Source: Actinomyces sp. oral taxon 171 str. F0337
GTDB lineage: Bacteria; Actinomycetota; Actinomycetes; Actinomycetales; Actinomycetaceae
Length of the DNA stretch: 64,000 bases
Reading direction: 5' to 3'
Assembly (NCBI RefSeq): GCF_005696555.1
Contig: NZ_CP040005.1
Location: forward strand, 1,922,001-1,986,000
Part shown: one piece after another, positions 8,775 to 18,097 of the stretch
Position numbering within the stretch: position 1 is the stretch's first letter
Layout of the letters: every line of letters begins with the position of its first letter
The notes under the pieces: generated by a model
Database searches by the model: none
Told to the model about the DNA's origin: nothing
What the model saw: only the letters and a program-made list of their open reading frames with translations
Made by a program: the position numbers and the translations under genes

Positions 8775-9859
8775 GCCACGAGTCCACCGACTCACAGCGG
8801 GCCTCCCGCAAGGACGAGCACCTGGAGCTGGCGGTGCACCTGCACCGCCAGGACCGTGTGAACGCCTTCGACGACGTCTCCTTCATCCACCACAGCCTGC
8901 CGGGTGTCAGCGCTGAGCAGGTCGATATCGGCACCACCGTGCTGGGCTCCCGCTGGGAGGTCCCGTTCTACATCAATGCCATGACCGGCGGGACGCAGGC
9001 GACGGCGGCCATCAATGCTGACCTGGCCGAGGCGGCCGCTGAGGCAGGAGTCGCGATCGCCTGCGGCTCCCAGCACGTGGCCCTGCACGACCCCGAGCGG
9101 GCAGATGGCTTCCACGTCATCCGCCGTCGGGCCCCGGGCGCCTTCGTGCTGGCCAACGTCGGGCCGACGGTCAGCCCGCAGGAGGCGGCGCGGGCCGTGG
9201 AGATGCTTGAGGCCGATGCCTTGCAGATCCACCTCAACGCGGCCCAGGAGCTGGTCATGCCCGAGGGCGACCGCGATTTCAGCGGCTGGGAGGAGGCGGT
9301 CGCCACCATTGTCGCGGCCGTGCCCGTCCCTGTGGTGGTCAAGGAGGTGGGCTTCGGGCTCTCACGCCGGAGCATCGAGTCCCTGGCGCGTACCGGTGTC
9401 GCGGCCGTCGACGTGGCCGGGGCGGGGGGCACGGACTTCATCGCCATCGAGAACGAGCGCCGCCCGCAGCGCGACCTGTCCTACATGGTCGGCTGGGGGC
9501 AGCCGACGGCGCTGTGCCTGCTGGAGTCTGTGGCGGTCGATGACCCGGTCGGTCTGCCGGTGCTGGCCTCCGGGGGCGTGCGCAACCCGCTCGACGTCGT
9601 GCGGTCACTGGCCCTGGGGGCCTGCGCCGTCGGGGCCTCCGGGCACGTGCTGCGCACCCTGGTCAAGGAGGGCCCCGAGGCCCTGCGCCGCGAGCTGAGC
9701 ACCTGGGGCGACCACGTGCGCACGCTCATGACCTTGCTGGGAGCGGCCGATGTGGCCCAGCTGCGCCGTACCGATGTGGTCGTGACCGGACGCACCGCCG
9801 AACAGGCGCGTCTGCTCGGCGTCGATCTGGGGCGGCTGGCGCACCGCAGCGAGGCTTAG
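8771..9859 (+). CDS. fni: type 2 isopentenyl-diphosphate delta-isomerase (FMN-dependent)
   Basis: A 362-residue TIM-barrel flavoprotein that interconverts IPP and DMAPP using reduced FMN. Motifs: RKDEHLELAV at the N-terminus, INAMTGGTQATAAINADLAE (FMN/substrate region), QIHLNAAQELVMPEGDRDF (metal and substrate ligands), and the phosphate-binding DVAGAGGTDFIAIENER and LASGGVRNPLDVVRSLALGA. ATG 8771 overlaps the upstream stop (ATGA). It is the last gene of the operon; no HMG-CoA synthase or reductase follows, although both do in well-known Streptomyces mevalonate clusters with the same order of the first four genes. Confidence 0.95.
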   Translation: MSHESTDSQRASRKDEHLELAVHLHRQDRVNAFDDVSFIHHSLPGVSAEQVDIGTTVLGSRWEVPFYINAMTGGTQATAAINADLAEAAAEAGVAIACGSQHVALHDPERADGFHVIRRRAPGAFVLANVGPTVSPQEAARAVEMLEADALQIHLNAAQELVMPEGDRDFSGWEEAVATIVAAVPVPVVVKEVGFGLSRRSIESLARTGVAAVDVAGAGGTDFIAIENERRPQRDLSYMVGWGQPTALCLLESVAVDDPVGLPVLASGGVRNPLDVVRSLALGACAVGASGHVLRTLVKEGPEALRRELSTWGDHVRTLMTLLGAADVAQLRRTDVVVTGRTAEQARLLGVDLGRLAHRSEA

Positions 9860-9923
9860 CTGTCGACAGGCGGTCTCGTCAAGGGGGATCGACCCCTCTC
9901 CTTTATTTTTCCTATCGGTAGTT

Positions 9924-10671
9924 ATGGTGTGGGTATCGGGGTTCAAGGACGTCACCACCGTCACTGATGCCTTGAGCATCCCCGAGACCGGCTTCCTCAA
10001 AAAGCCACGATCCATCGACATCATGGTGACCGCAGACACCGAAATGCAGCCCACACTGGACGAGCGAGCTGACGGCAACGCCTTCGTGAACTGGCTCATC
10101 GACCACGCGGACGACATCAAGATCAAAGGCATCATCTTCAGCCGAGACTCCGCGCCACGCCCCGAGTTCTGGGGGTACACACCCGGGAACCTGGCGTTCG
10201 GGGGAAGACCTGGGATCCATCTCAGCGAATCATGTGGATCACGTCCACCTCTTCCTCAAGGAGGACACCACCTGGCCGGCCTCACTCGACTCGACCACGA
10301 TCTACCCCAGGCCCGGTCTGCCCGATGTCGGGGACGGCGGCAAGCCCCGGCTGGTCAGCTCGGTCTCGGTGTCCCACCTCAGAGAGGCCCGGTACACCGA
10401 TCCCGAGAAGGACGGCACTCCGGTTGGCCCCTACGGCGACGAGGTCTTCACCCTTGAGACGGCGCTCGCCCGCACCAAGTGGATCCAGTCTCGGTATGTC
10501 GATGGCCACTACGGAACCTCAACGATTGGCGACGGCTCCAGCGGCTACGGCGGAACCACCGGCTTCCAGAAAAAGCACAGCGGCGCCACCGACCCGGACG
10601 GATGGCTCGGGAAGCAGGAGCTGACGAAGCTGTTCCAGCTGGCGGGCATGTCCGTTGAGGTGACGGACTGA
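9924..10671 (+). pseudogene. frameshifted peptidoglycan-hydrolase-like gene (ARB-07466-like/phage lysin type)
   Basis: Two overlapping open frames (from ATG 9924, and a +1 frame ending 10671) join into one protein if one G is removed from the G5 run at 10200-10204. The join reads AFGEDLGSISANHVDHVHLF, and the ANHxDHVH metal-binding motif is typical of ARB-07466-like C-terminal domains found in actinobacterial hydrolases and phage endolysins. Upstream, RSIDIMVTADTEM and NAFVNWLIDHADDIKIKGIIF fit the rest of that domain. The C-terminus (GFQKKHSGATDPDGWLGKQE) resembles a PG_binding_1 repeat. No signal peptide is visible. The intact product would be about 248 residues. It may be a decayed gene, a phage remnant or a sequencing error in the homopolymer. 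Confidence 0.72.
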
Positions 10672-10743
10672 CCCGATCGGCGTCCTGCCGGTACCCGGCG
10701 TGACTCAGCGACCAAGTCTCACGTCCCTCACGAGAACAGGCGT

Positions 10744-10774
10744 GCGGCGGAGGCCCGTCCCCGGCCTCCGCCGC
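10744..10774. terminator. bidirectional hairpin terminator
   Basis: A perfect 12-bp stem (GCGGCGGAGGCC at 10744-10755, its complement at 10763-10774) with a 7-base loop. It lies between the convergent lysin pseudogene (+) and the TctA permease gene (-). There is no U-tract on either side, which is common for actinobacterial hairpin terminators. Confidence 0.6.
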
Positions 10775-10792
10775 CTCCCTCTGGAGGGCCGC

Positions 10793-12169
10793 TCAGGCCA
10801 ACGCCGCCAGCGCCTTGACGATGCCGGGGGCGGCGTAAAGCGACATGAACTGGACGCCGTAGGCAACTCCCAGGCGGTTGAGTGATCCGCACACGACTCC
10901 TACGAGCAGGACCCCGAAGACGTTGGCCAGGCCCGCCTTCTGGTCAGCGTCGATGTAGGCCAGCAGGATGACGAAGGCGACGAACAGCGCCAGTACCGCC
11001 TCGTGAGGGATCCGACGCATGACGAAGTAGGTGATCTGCGAGGACCAGCGCACCGCAATGACGTAGGTGATCGCAACCGCGATCAGAGCCCCAATGGTCA
11101 CGGTGATGATGAACCCGGGCAAGTCCAGCAGGTGGTGCAGGTTGTGCTGCTTGGTGTAGACCGAGCCCGCATTGAACAGCGGGCCGGCGGGTCCGACGGA
11201 CACCCCGGAGATCGGGACCCCGAGCGCCACCAACGGGATAATGACGCCGGCGAGGTAGGTCGAGTGGGCCAGGGCGCTCATAACGGTCACCGCACGCTGT
11301 GCGCGGGGCACCCGGTCCTCGTTCTGGCGGGCCACGGAGGCCTCCCCCAGCAAGAAGGTCAGGCCCACCGGGCTGAGAATGAACAGCGGGGTGGAGGCGG
11401 CGGCCATAGCGGCACTCCACCATCCCTCGGACCTGGTGATGAGCCGACCCGGCCACAGCGCCTGTCGGCCGAAACCGGAGCGCAGCAGCTCGGCCTTGGT
11501 GCGGTTACCGTGCGGCAGCTCCTCCCGGCGCTTGGCGTTGAGCAGCTCCAGGAGGGTCAGGAGCATGGGTCCCACAGTGATCCCGAGGAAAAAGGAGGTG
11601 TTGACGCTGGCCTTCTCCGGGATGATGCCCGCGCCCCGGTAGAGGGCCGGAAGCGCCTGAAACAGCAGCGCCATGGGAAGAATCGACACCAGTGAGAGGA
11701 TGCGATTCTTTCCGAGCAGGGCCAGGACCACGGCTCCGGCCGCAAGGACGATATCGGAATGGGTCTTGATCCAGTCGGCCATGGGAAGCAGCAGACTGGC
11801 CAGGAGGAAGCTCAGGGGAATGGAGATGAGGGTTCCGATGGCCGAGCCCACCGCCATCTTCCGGATCGTGTCGGAGGCCAGGCCCTTGGTGCGCAGCACC
11901 ATGGCATGATCCATGAGCGGAGCGGACATGACCCCGCCGGGAAGGCCCACCAGCGCCGTTGGGATGCCGTTCATGAGGTTGAGCGTGACCACGGCGGAGA
12001 TGAAGAAGGCGAGGACCACGTGCGGCGGGGCTCCGGCCAGGATGATCGCCAGGGTGACGGGCGCGAGCACCCCGGTCTCATCGGTGCCGGGAATGAACCC
12101 GATGAACGTGTACAGCAGCACGGCGGCCAGAATGGCGGCCACCATCATGAGAAGAAGGCTCACGGTCAC
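10793..12169 (-). CDS. TctA-family tripartite tricarboxylate transporter permease
   Basis: A 458-residue integral membrane protein with about 10-12 hydrophobic segments. The N-terminal half contains the family-typical LLYTFIGFIPGTDETGVLAP and NGIPTALVGLPGGVMSAP stretches (conserved Gly/Pro-rich motifs of TctA-like large subunits). The second half repeats the pattern (GPLFNAGS and following). It would form the translocation pathway for a carboxylate driven by an ion gradient, with a small TctB-like subunit and an extracytoplasmic TctC binding protein. Only a small membrane partner is encoded next door and no TctC gene is present. GTG 12169 overlaps the upstream stop and follows GAGGGGGTGGACCA. 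Substrate cannot be inferred. Confidence 0.85.
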   Translation of the reverse strand: MTVSLLLMMVAAILAAVLLYTFIGFIPGTDETGVLAPVTLAIILAGAPPHVVLAFFISAVVTLNLMNGIPTALVGLPGGVMSAPLMDHAMVLRTKGLASDTIRKMAVGSAIGTLISIPLSFLLASLLLPMADWIKTHSDIVLAAGAVVLALLGKNRILSLVSILPMALLFQALPALYRGAGIIPEKASVNTSFFLGITVGPMLLTLLELLNAKRREELPHGNRTKAELLRSGFGRQALWPGRLITRSEGWWSAAMAAASTPLFILSPVGLTFLLGEASVARQNEDRVPRAQRAVTVMSALAHSTYLAGVIIPLVALGVPISGVSVGPAGPLFNAGSVYTKQHNLHHLLDLPGFIITVTIGALIAVAITYVIAVRWSSQITYFVMRRIPHEAVLALFVAFVILLAYIDADQKAGLANVFGVLLVGVVCGSLNRLGVAYGVQFMSLYAAPGIVKALAALA

Positions 12170-12456
12170 TGGTCCACCCCCTCACTCGTGCCGATGCTCA
12201 GCTCCTCGACAATGGTGACCTCGCGCTTGGGACTCACCAGGAAGCAGCAGGCGATAAATCCGATCGTTGAGGCTCCCAGCCCCCAGAACAGCGGCTTTCC
12301 CCCGAAAGAGGCGGATAAAAGTACCGCCGCAACGATACACATCACCGAAATCAGAAGACAGATGAGCAAATCTCTGGGCGAGACGAGATCGTTCCAGACC
12401 TCGATATTATTCTGACGCTCCGTGCTCTCGGAGTCGACTTCGACCGTATTGCGCAC
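12166..12456 (-). CDS. small two-helix membrane protein, possible TctB-like partner
   Basis: A 96-residue protein with a hydrophilic N-terminus of about 28 residues, two hydrophobic segments (about 30-50 and 55-75: LLICLLISVMCIVAAVLL and FWGLGASTIGFIACCFLV), and an acidic tail. Its stop overlaps the GTG of the TctA-type permease, so the two are translationally coupled. True TctB subunits have about four helices and 140-180 residues, so this is either a reduced form or an unrelated accessory protein. The GTG 12456 start has no clear ribosome-binding site and is uncertain. Confidence 0.6.
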   Translation of the reverse strand: MRNTVEVDSESTERQNNIEVWNDLVSPRDLLICLLISVMCIVAAVLLSASFGGKPLFWGLGASTIGFIACCFLVSPKREVTIVEELSIGTSEGVDQ

Positions 12457-12557
12457 GATTGGTGATCGTAGGCGAGTTGCCCAGGGTGCTCCATATGTTG
12501 TTCACCATGGCTTTGCAGGCGCCCTGTGCCAAGGAACATCGTCTTGCCTCACCGGTA

Positions 12558-13547
12558 TTACAGGAGCACAGTGGCGAACAGGCCCACCTGTCGAAAGCCG
12601 AGGGACTGGTAGAGCGCCAAGGCCGCGGCATTGTAGTCGTTGACGTAGAGGCTCACGACGCCGTCGGCCCCGACATGGTCTCGGTAGACGGCATCCACGA
12701 CGCCGGCCAGCGCCGCCGCCCCCACTCCTCTCCCACGCAGGTCCGGGCGCGTCCACACTCCGGTCAGCTGGGCGACGCCGCCGGACGGGGAGCGCCACAG
12801 GGCTCCGACGTCGGCCTTGAAAGCCACCTCCCGGGGCGATCCGGGCCGGATCGGGTGGCCTGCGCCGTCGTCGAGGACGATGTAGCTGCGTCCCTGCTCA
12901 ATGAGCCAGCTGACGTGGCGCCTGTATCCGAGGCCGTCGGCGGTGGGGTCGTAGCCGAGCTCGCCGACGAACATGTCCACCGAGGCCGGCAGGACCAGCT
13001 CCTCCTCATCCGGCCGGGCCGGACGAACCGCCTGCACCACCCACGCCTGAGACGAACGACGCCCCAGGTACGCGCTCACCAGCCCACCCCCCATGTGAGG
13101 GGCGGTGAGGACCGGCTGCCTCCAGCGCTCGTGGCGGGAGCGCTGCCCCTGCTCGCTCAGAGCGCCCCAGACGGCGGCGACGTCCTGAGCCGGTCCTGAG
13201 ACCGAGCCGCGACGGGACAGCCGAGGTCTGGCATGCTCGGCCAGAGCCCAGATCTCTCCGGAGTCCGCGGCTCGCAGGCCGTGCTCGGAGCGTCCGGCCA
13301 GGCCGAAGGGCATGAGCGAGCCGACCGCCCACGCCGCCGCGATGGGGTGGGCCAGGCCACCCAGGGCGACGACGTCACCGCGGCCCCAACGAGACCAGCG
13401 CTGCATCTGCTGGACCAGGCCCACGGCGCTGACCGGCTCGAGGGCGCACAGAGACATGACCCCTGACACCTGGTCGGAGGGGACCGGTGTCAAACGGTCA
13501 GCGCCGCGCTGAACGCGTCCGCGATCGCGGTGTCGCAGGAAGCTCAT
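12558..13547 (-). CDS. GNAT-family acetyltransferase with N-terminal DUF4081-like region
   Basis: A 329-residue protein. The C-terminal 130 residues are a GNAT fold: LTGVWTRPDLRGRGVGAAAL contains the acetyl-CoA pyrophosphate-binding RGRGVG loop, and VNDYNAAALALYQSLGF is the conserved C-terminal helix. The N-terminal part (GVMSLCALEPVSAVGLVQQM, WGRGDVVALGG) fits the DUF4081 region seen beside ispG in many actinobacteria. I chose ATG 13547 (MSFLRHRDRGRV) over the frame's first start at 13589, which would reach into the intergenic gap to ispG. Substrate unknown. Seven bases or so separate the open frame from ispG, so it is probably the last gene of the ispG operon. Confidence 0.85.
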   Translation of the reverse strand: MSFLRHRDRGRVQRGADRLTPVPSDQVSGVMSLCALEPVSAVGLVQQMQRWSRWGRGDVVALGGLAHPIAAAWAVGSLMPFGLAGRSEHGLRAADSGEIWALAEHARPRLSRRGSVSGPAQDVAAVWGALSEQGQRSRHERWRQPVLTAPHMGGGLVSAYLGRRSSQAWVVQAVRPARPDEEELVLPASVDMFVGELGYDPTADGLGYRRHVSWLIEQGRSYIVLDDGAGHPIRPGSPREVAFKADVGALWRSPSGGVAQLTGVWTRPDLRGRGVGAAALAGVVDAVYRDHVGADGVVSLYVNDYNAAALALYQSLGFRQVGLFATVLL

Positions 13548-13595
13548 ACCCACCAGGTTCGAGCGGGGCCTCGGCGCCCCCGCCCTCACCGGTCC

Positions 13596-14777
<1,182 letters not shown>

Positions 14778-14879
14778 CCGACCAGTATGTCACCCACCCC
14801 GCTCGGCCCAGCACCTCAGGTGTGTGGCATCGCTCCCGCCGGTACCGGTTTGCTCACGCCCTCGCAGGTCCTGCGGGTG

Positions 14880-16214
14880 TCACAGTGGCGCCGCGATGTC
14901 CACCCACACCAGGACCAGGGCCATGACGATGAGCAGACCGAAGACGACCTGACCGACGGGCAGCAACCTGGCCGTGTCCACCGGTCCCGGATCGGGCTTG
15001 CCCTGCACCTTGGCGATCGAGCGCCGGATGCCCTCCCAGCAGGCCCCGGCCACGTGCCCGCCGTCCAGGGGCAGCAGGGGCACCAGGTTGAAGGCGAACA
15101 GCGCCAGGTTGAGGCTGCCCAGAAGCATGAGCATGGTGCTCACCCGCATCGACAGGGGGACCTCCCCGCCTCCGGCAGCACCGCCGCTGGTGGCCTGTCC
15201 GGCCATGCGCCCCATGCCCACCAGGCCCACGACGCCGCTGTCGACGCTGCGCTGCTCGATGCCCAGCGCCGCCTGGACGGCGTGATAGAGGCCGACCGGG
15301 AGGGTGGCGATGGCCTTGAGCGTCCCTCCGATGGCCTGCCCGATGAGAACCGGGATCTTGCCGGGGCTCTGGGGAATGGTTCCCAACGACGGGGAGATGC
15401 CGACATAGGGACGGGCCTGGGTGCGCACGGCCCCGGAGGCGTCCTTGACCGGGGCCCCCTGGCTGTCGCGAACGGTGCGCTGGACCTCGACCGCGGTGAC
15501 ACTCACGGTGCGCTCGGCTCCGTCGCGCTCGACGACGACCTGGGTGGGGCTGGTTCCTCCGGCGGCGATCCGGGCCTGAAGCTCCTCCCAGGAGGAGACC
15601 TTCACCCCGCCCCACGAGACGATCCTGTCGCCGGCCCTGATACCGGCGGCGCTGGCGGGGCCGGTCGGGTCGGAGTCCTGGCAGGGGGCGTCCGCGTCGA
15701 TGTTGGACGAGACGCAGGGTGTCACGGTCGACAGCGTCGTCGTGCGTCCGGGGATACCGACCACGCCGATGGCCACGGCCAGCAGCACGATCCCCAGGAC
15801 CAGGTTGGTGAGGATTCCCCCGGCCATGACGATGAGCTTCTTGGGGACGCTGAGGTGGTAGAAGGCCCGGTGCTCCTCCCCGGGCTGGATCTCCTCCAGG
15901 GCCTCGGCACGCGCCTCCCCCACCATGCCCAGGCTTCCGTCCTTGCGCTTGCGGTCCGGCCTGCCGGGCTTGGCGGGAGGCAGCATGCCGACGAGCTTGA
16001 CGTAGCCGCCCAGCCAGATGGCCTTGATGCCGTACTCGGTCTCTCCGCGCTTGACCGACCAGATCCTCGGGCCGAAGCCGATGAAGTACTCGGGGACCTT
16101 CACGCCGAACCTCTTGGCGGGGATCATGTGCCCGAGCTCGTGAAGGGCCACCGAGACACCGATCCCGATGATGAGGATGACGATGCCCAGGATGTAGGCC
16201 AGGGTGGTGCTCAC
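14880..16214 (-). CDS. rseP: site-2 intramembrane metalloprotease, RseP/M50 family
   Basis: A 444-residue membrane zinc protease that cuts membrane-bound substrates (Rip1/RseP type). The zinc motif HELGH is at residues 25-29 in the first membrane helix; the third ligand is in LPLLPLDGGHVAGACWEG near the C-terminus. A PDZ domain sits about residues 190-280 (SAAGIRAGDRIVSWGGVKVS). Four membrane helices are expected. GTG 16214 overlaps the dxr stop (GTGA), so it is coupled to dxr. The dxr-rseP-ispG order is standard in actinobacteria. Likely substrates are anti-sigma factors and leftover signal peptides, from knowledge of the family. Confidence 0.95.
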   Translation of the reverse strand: MSTTLAYILGIVILIIGIGVSVALHELGHMIPAKRFGVKVPEYFIGFGPRIWSVKRGETEYGIKAIWLGGYVKLVGMLPPAKPGRPDRKRKDGSLGMVGEARAEALEEIQPGEEHRAFYHLSVPKKLIVMAGGILTNLVLGIVLLAVAIGVVGIPGRTTTLSTVTPCVSSNIDADAPCQDSDPTGPASAAGIRAGDRIVSWGGVKVSSWEELQARIAAGGTSPTQVVVERDGAERTVSVTAVEVQRTVRDSQGAPVKDASGAVRTQARPYVGISPSLGTIPQSPGKIPVLIGQAIGGTLKAIATLPVGLYHAVQAALGIEQRSVDSGVVGLVGMGRMAGQATSGGAAGGGEVPLSMRVSTMLMLLGSLNLALFAFNLVPLLPLDGGHVAGACWEGIRRSIAKVQGKPDPGPVDTARLLPVGQVVFGLLIVMALVLVWVDIAAPL

Positions 16215-17509
16215 GAGTCCGCTCCTCCGTTTCGTGCCGCGATGAGCTCGTCGGCGCGGGTGCGCGCCCAGGTCTCCGCGGCCAGGATGTCTTCGAGGCT
16301 CGGGGAGGTCAGACCCTCGTGCTCGCCAACAACGACCGCATCGATCTCAACGATGTCCAGCCACTCGAGGCCGCCGGCGAGGAAGGCGGCGACGGCCTGC
16401 TCGTTGGCCGCGTTGAGCACGGCCGGGTGAGTGTCCGAGGCCGCCACGGCGCTGCGGGCCAGGCCGACGGCGGGGAAGGCGGCGTCGTCCAGCGGCTCGA
16501 AGGTCCAGCTGACCGGTTCGCTCCAGTCGTTGGGAGTCACCAGGCCCGACAGGTCGGGGCGCTCGGGCCAGGTCAGCCCCAGGGCGATGGGCAGGCGCAT
16601 GTCGGGCGGGGAGGCCTGGGCGATGGTGGCGCCGTCGGTGAACTCCACCATGGAGTGGATGACGGACTGGGGGTGGACGACGACGTCGATCTGCTCGGGT
16701 GCCATATCGAACAGGAGGTGGGCCTCGATGAGCTCGAGTCCCTTGTTGATGAGGGTCGAGGAGTTGATGGTCACCACCGGCCCCATGTCCCAGGTGGGGT
16801 GCTTGAGGGCGGCGGCGGCACTGATCCCGGTGAGCTCGGCGCGGCTGCGCCCGCGGAAGGGGCCGCCGGAGGCGGTCAGGACCAGCCGTCTCACCTCGCT
16901 GCGCCCGCTGACGACGGGACTGGTCAGTCCCTTCTCGTGACGGCCGCAGGCCAGGGCCTGGGCGATGGCGGAGTGCTCGGAGTCCACGGGAACGATCTGG
17001 CCGGGTCGGGTGAGCGCTTGACGAACCAGGGCGCCCCCGACGACGAGGGACTCCTTGTTGGCCAGGGCCAGGCGGGCTCCGCTGCCCAGGGCGGCCAGCG
17101 TGGGCAGCAGGCCCACGGAGCCGGTGATGCCGTTGACGACCGTGTCGTGAGGTTCCAGTCCGGCGACCTCAACCGCCGTGGTGGCGGCATCGGGGCCGGT
17201 GAGAATGGTGGTGACCGGGTCGGGACGGCCGGCCTGGGCGGCTGCGGCCCTCAGGGCCTGGCGCAGGCGGTCGGAGAGATCCTCTCCCCCACCGGTGACG
17301 GCCAGGACGGGGACCTCCCAGGCGATGGCCTGGCGGGCCAGGAGGTCCAGGCGCGATCCGCCGGCGGCCAGGGCGGCCACGTGCGGAGCGACCTCCCCCA
17401 GGCGTGAGAGGACCTCGAGGGTCTGGGTACCGATCGACCCGGTGGAACCGAGCAGAACCAGTCGCTGCGGGATTGGGGTATGGGAAGGCAGTGGTGCGTG
17501 GCTGGTCAT
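16211..17509 (-). CDS. dxr: 1-deoxy-D-xylulose 5-phosphate reductoisomerase
   Basis: A 432-residue NADPH-dependent enzyme that converts DXP to MEP, the committed step of the MEP pathway. The nucleotide-binding motif GSTGSIG is at residues 21-27. Other motifs: NKESLVVGG, VDSEHSAIAQAL (metal and substrate), LTASGGPFRGRSRAEL (flexible active-site loop) and PTWDMGPVVTINSSTLINKG. There is an extra Thr/Ala/Pro-rich stretch at the N-terminus. Its stop overlaps rseP. With the mevalonate genes 7 kb away, this gene shows that both isoprenoid routes are at least partly encoded here. Confidence 0.96.
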   Translation of the reverse strand: MTSHAPLPSHTPIPQRLVLLGSTGSIGTQTLEVLSRLGEVAPHVAALAAGGSRLDLLARQAIAWEVPVLAVTGGGEDLSDRLRQALRAAAAQAGRPDPVTTILTGPDAATTAVEVAGLEPHDTVVNGITGSVGLLPTLAALGSGARLALANKESLVVGGALVRQALTRPGQIVPVDSEHSAIAQALACGRHEKGLTSPVVSGRSEVRRLVLTASGGPFRGRSRAELTGISAAAALKHPTWDMGPVVTINSSTLINKGLELIEAHLLFDMAPEQIDVVVHPQSVIHSMVEFTDGATIAQASPPDMRLPIALGLTWPERPDLSGLVTPNDWSEPVSWTFEPLDDAAFPAVGLARSAVAASDTHPAVLNAANEQAVAAFLAGGLEWLDIVEIDAVVVGEHEGLTSPSLEDILAAETWARTRADELIAARNGGADS

Positions 17510-17551
17510 GGGGCGGTGGGTTTCCTCAGGACGGGGCTCGACGGGCTCGAC

Positions 17552-18097
17552 TCACTCGACGGACAGGAGGACCTCGACGACGCGCGCCAGGTAGCGGTCG
17601 ACGCTGGGCTCCCCGTAGGCCTTGCCGCCCCGGGCACGACGGAAGACCGCTCCGCGCACCTCGCTGGAGGTCAGGGTCGTGTCGGAGTCGAAGTAGCCGG
17701 CGATGCGGTCCATGAGGGCGTCGACGTCGGTCTTGTCATACCCCTGCCCGGAGGCCGGAGCGAAGCGCTCGCCGGCCGGGCGCAGGAGACGCGGGTAGAG
17801 GGTGGTGGCGAGCTGGGTGACCTGATCCATCCAGGCCTGGCGGCCCTTCTTGGCCACGAAGGCAGCGCGCCGGCGCTGGAGGAATGCGGCCTCGAGCCGG
17901 TCGAGAGCCGCGTCCACGGCCTGGGGCTGGTAGCCGCGCAGAACGACGTCGAAGGCGACAGTGCGCACGCCCTCGGAGTCCATCTCGTCGAGCTCGCCGG
18001 CGTCATAGATCTCGTGAGCCGTCTCGAAGTAGCGGTCCACCTGCTCGGGGCGGTAGCCCGGTCGCAGGAGCGCTGACTTGGGGAACATGTCGCTCAT
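17552..18097 (-). CDS. DivIVA-domain-like protein
   Basis: A 181-residue protein. It opens [20 protein letters not shown], which resembles the DivIVA N-terminal pattern (F...GY...VD.F), and the same GY...VD pattern recurs at about residue 55 ([15 protein letters not shown]) and about residue 125 ([15 protein letters not shown]). It therefore looks like three short DivIVA-like units without the long coiled coil of Wag31/DivIVA. The ATG overlaps the rlmN stop's opposite end (its start and the stop of rlmN share ATGA). Role unknown; a protein-interaction or polar-localisation function is inference. Confidence 0.75.
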   Translation of the reverse strand: MSDMFPKSALLRPGYRPEQVDRYFETAHEIYDAGELDEMDSEGVRTVAFDVVLRGYQPQAVDAALDRLEAAFLQRRRAAFVAKKGRQAWMDQVTQLATTLYPRLLRPAGERFAPASGQGYDKTDVDALMDRIAGYFDSDTTLTSSEVRGAVFRRARGGKAYGEPSVDRYLARVVEVLLSVE

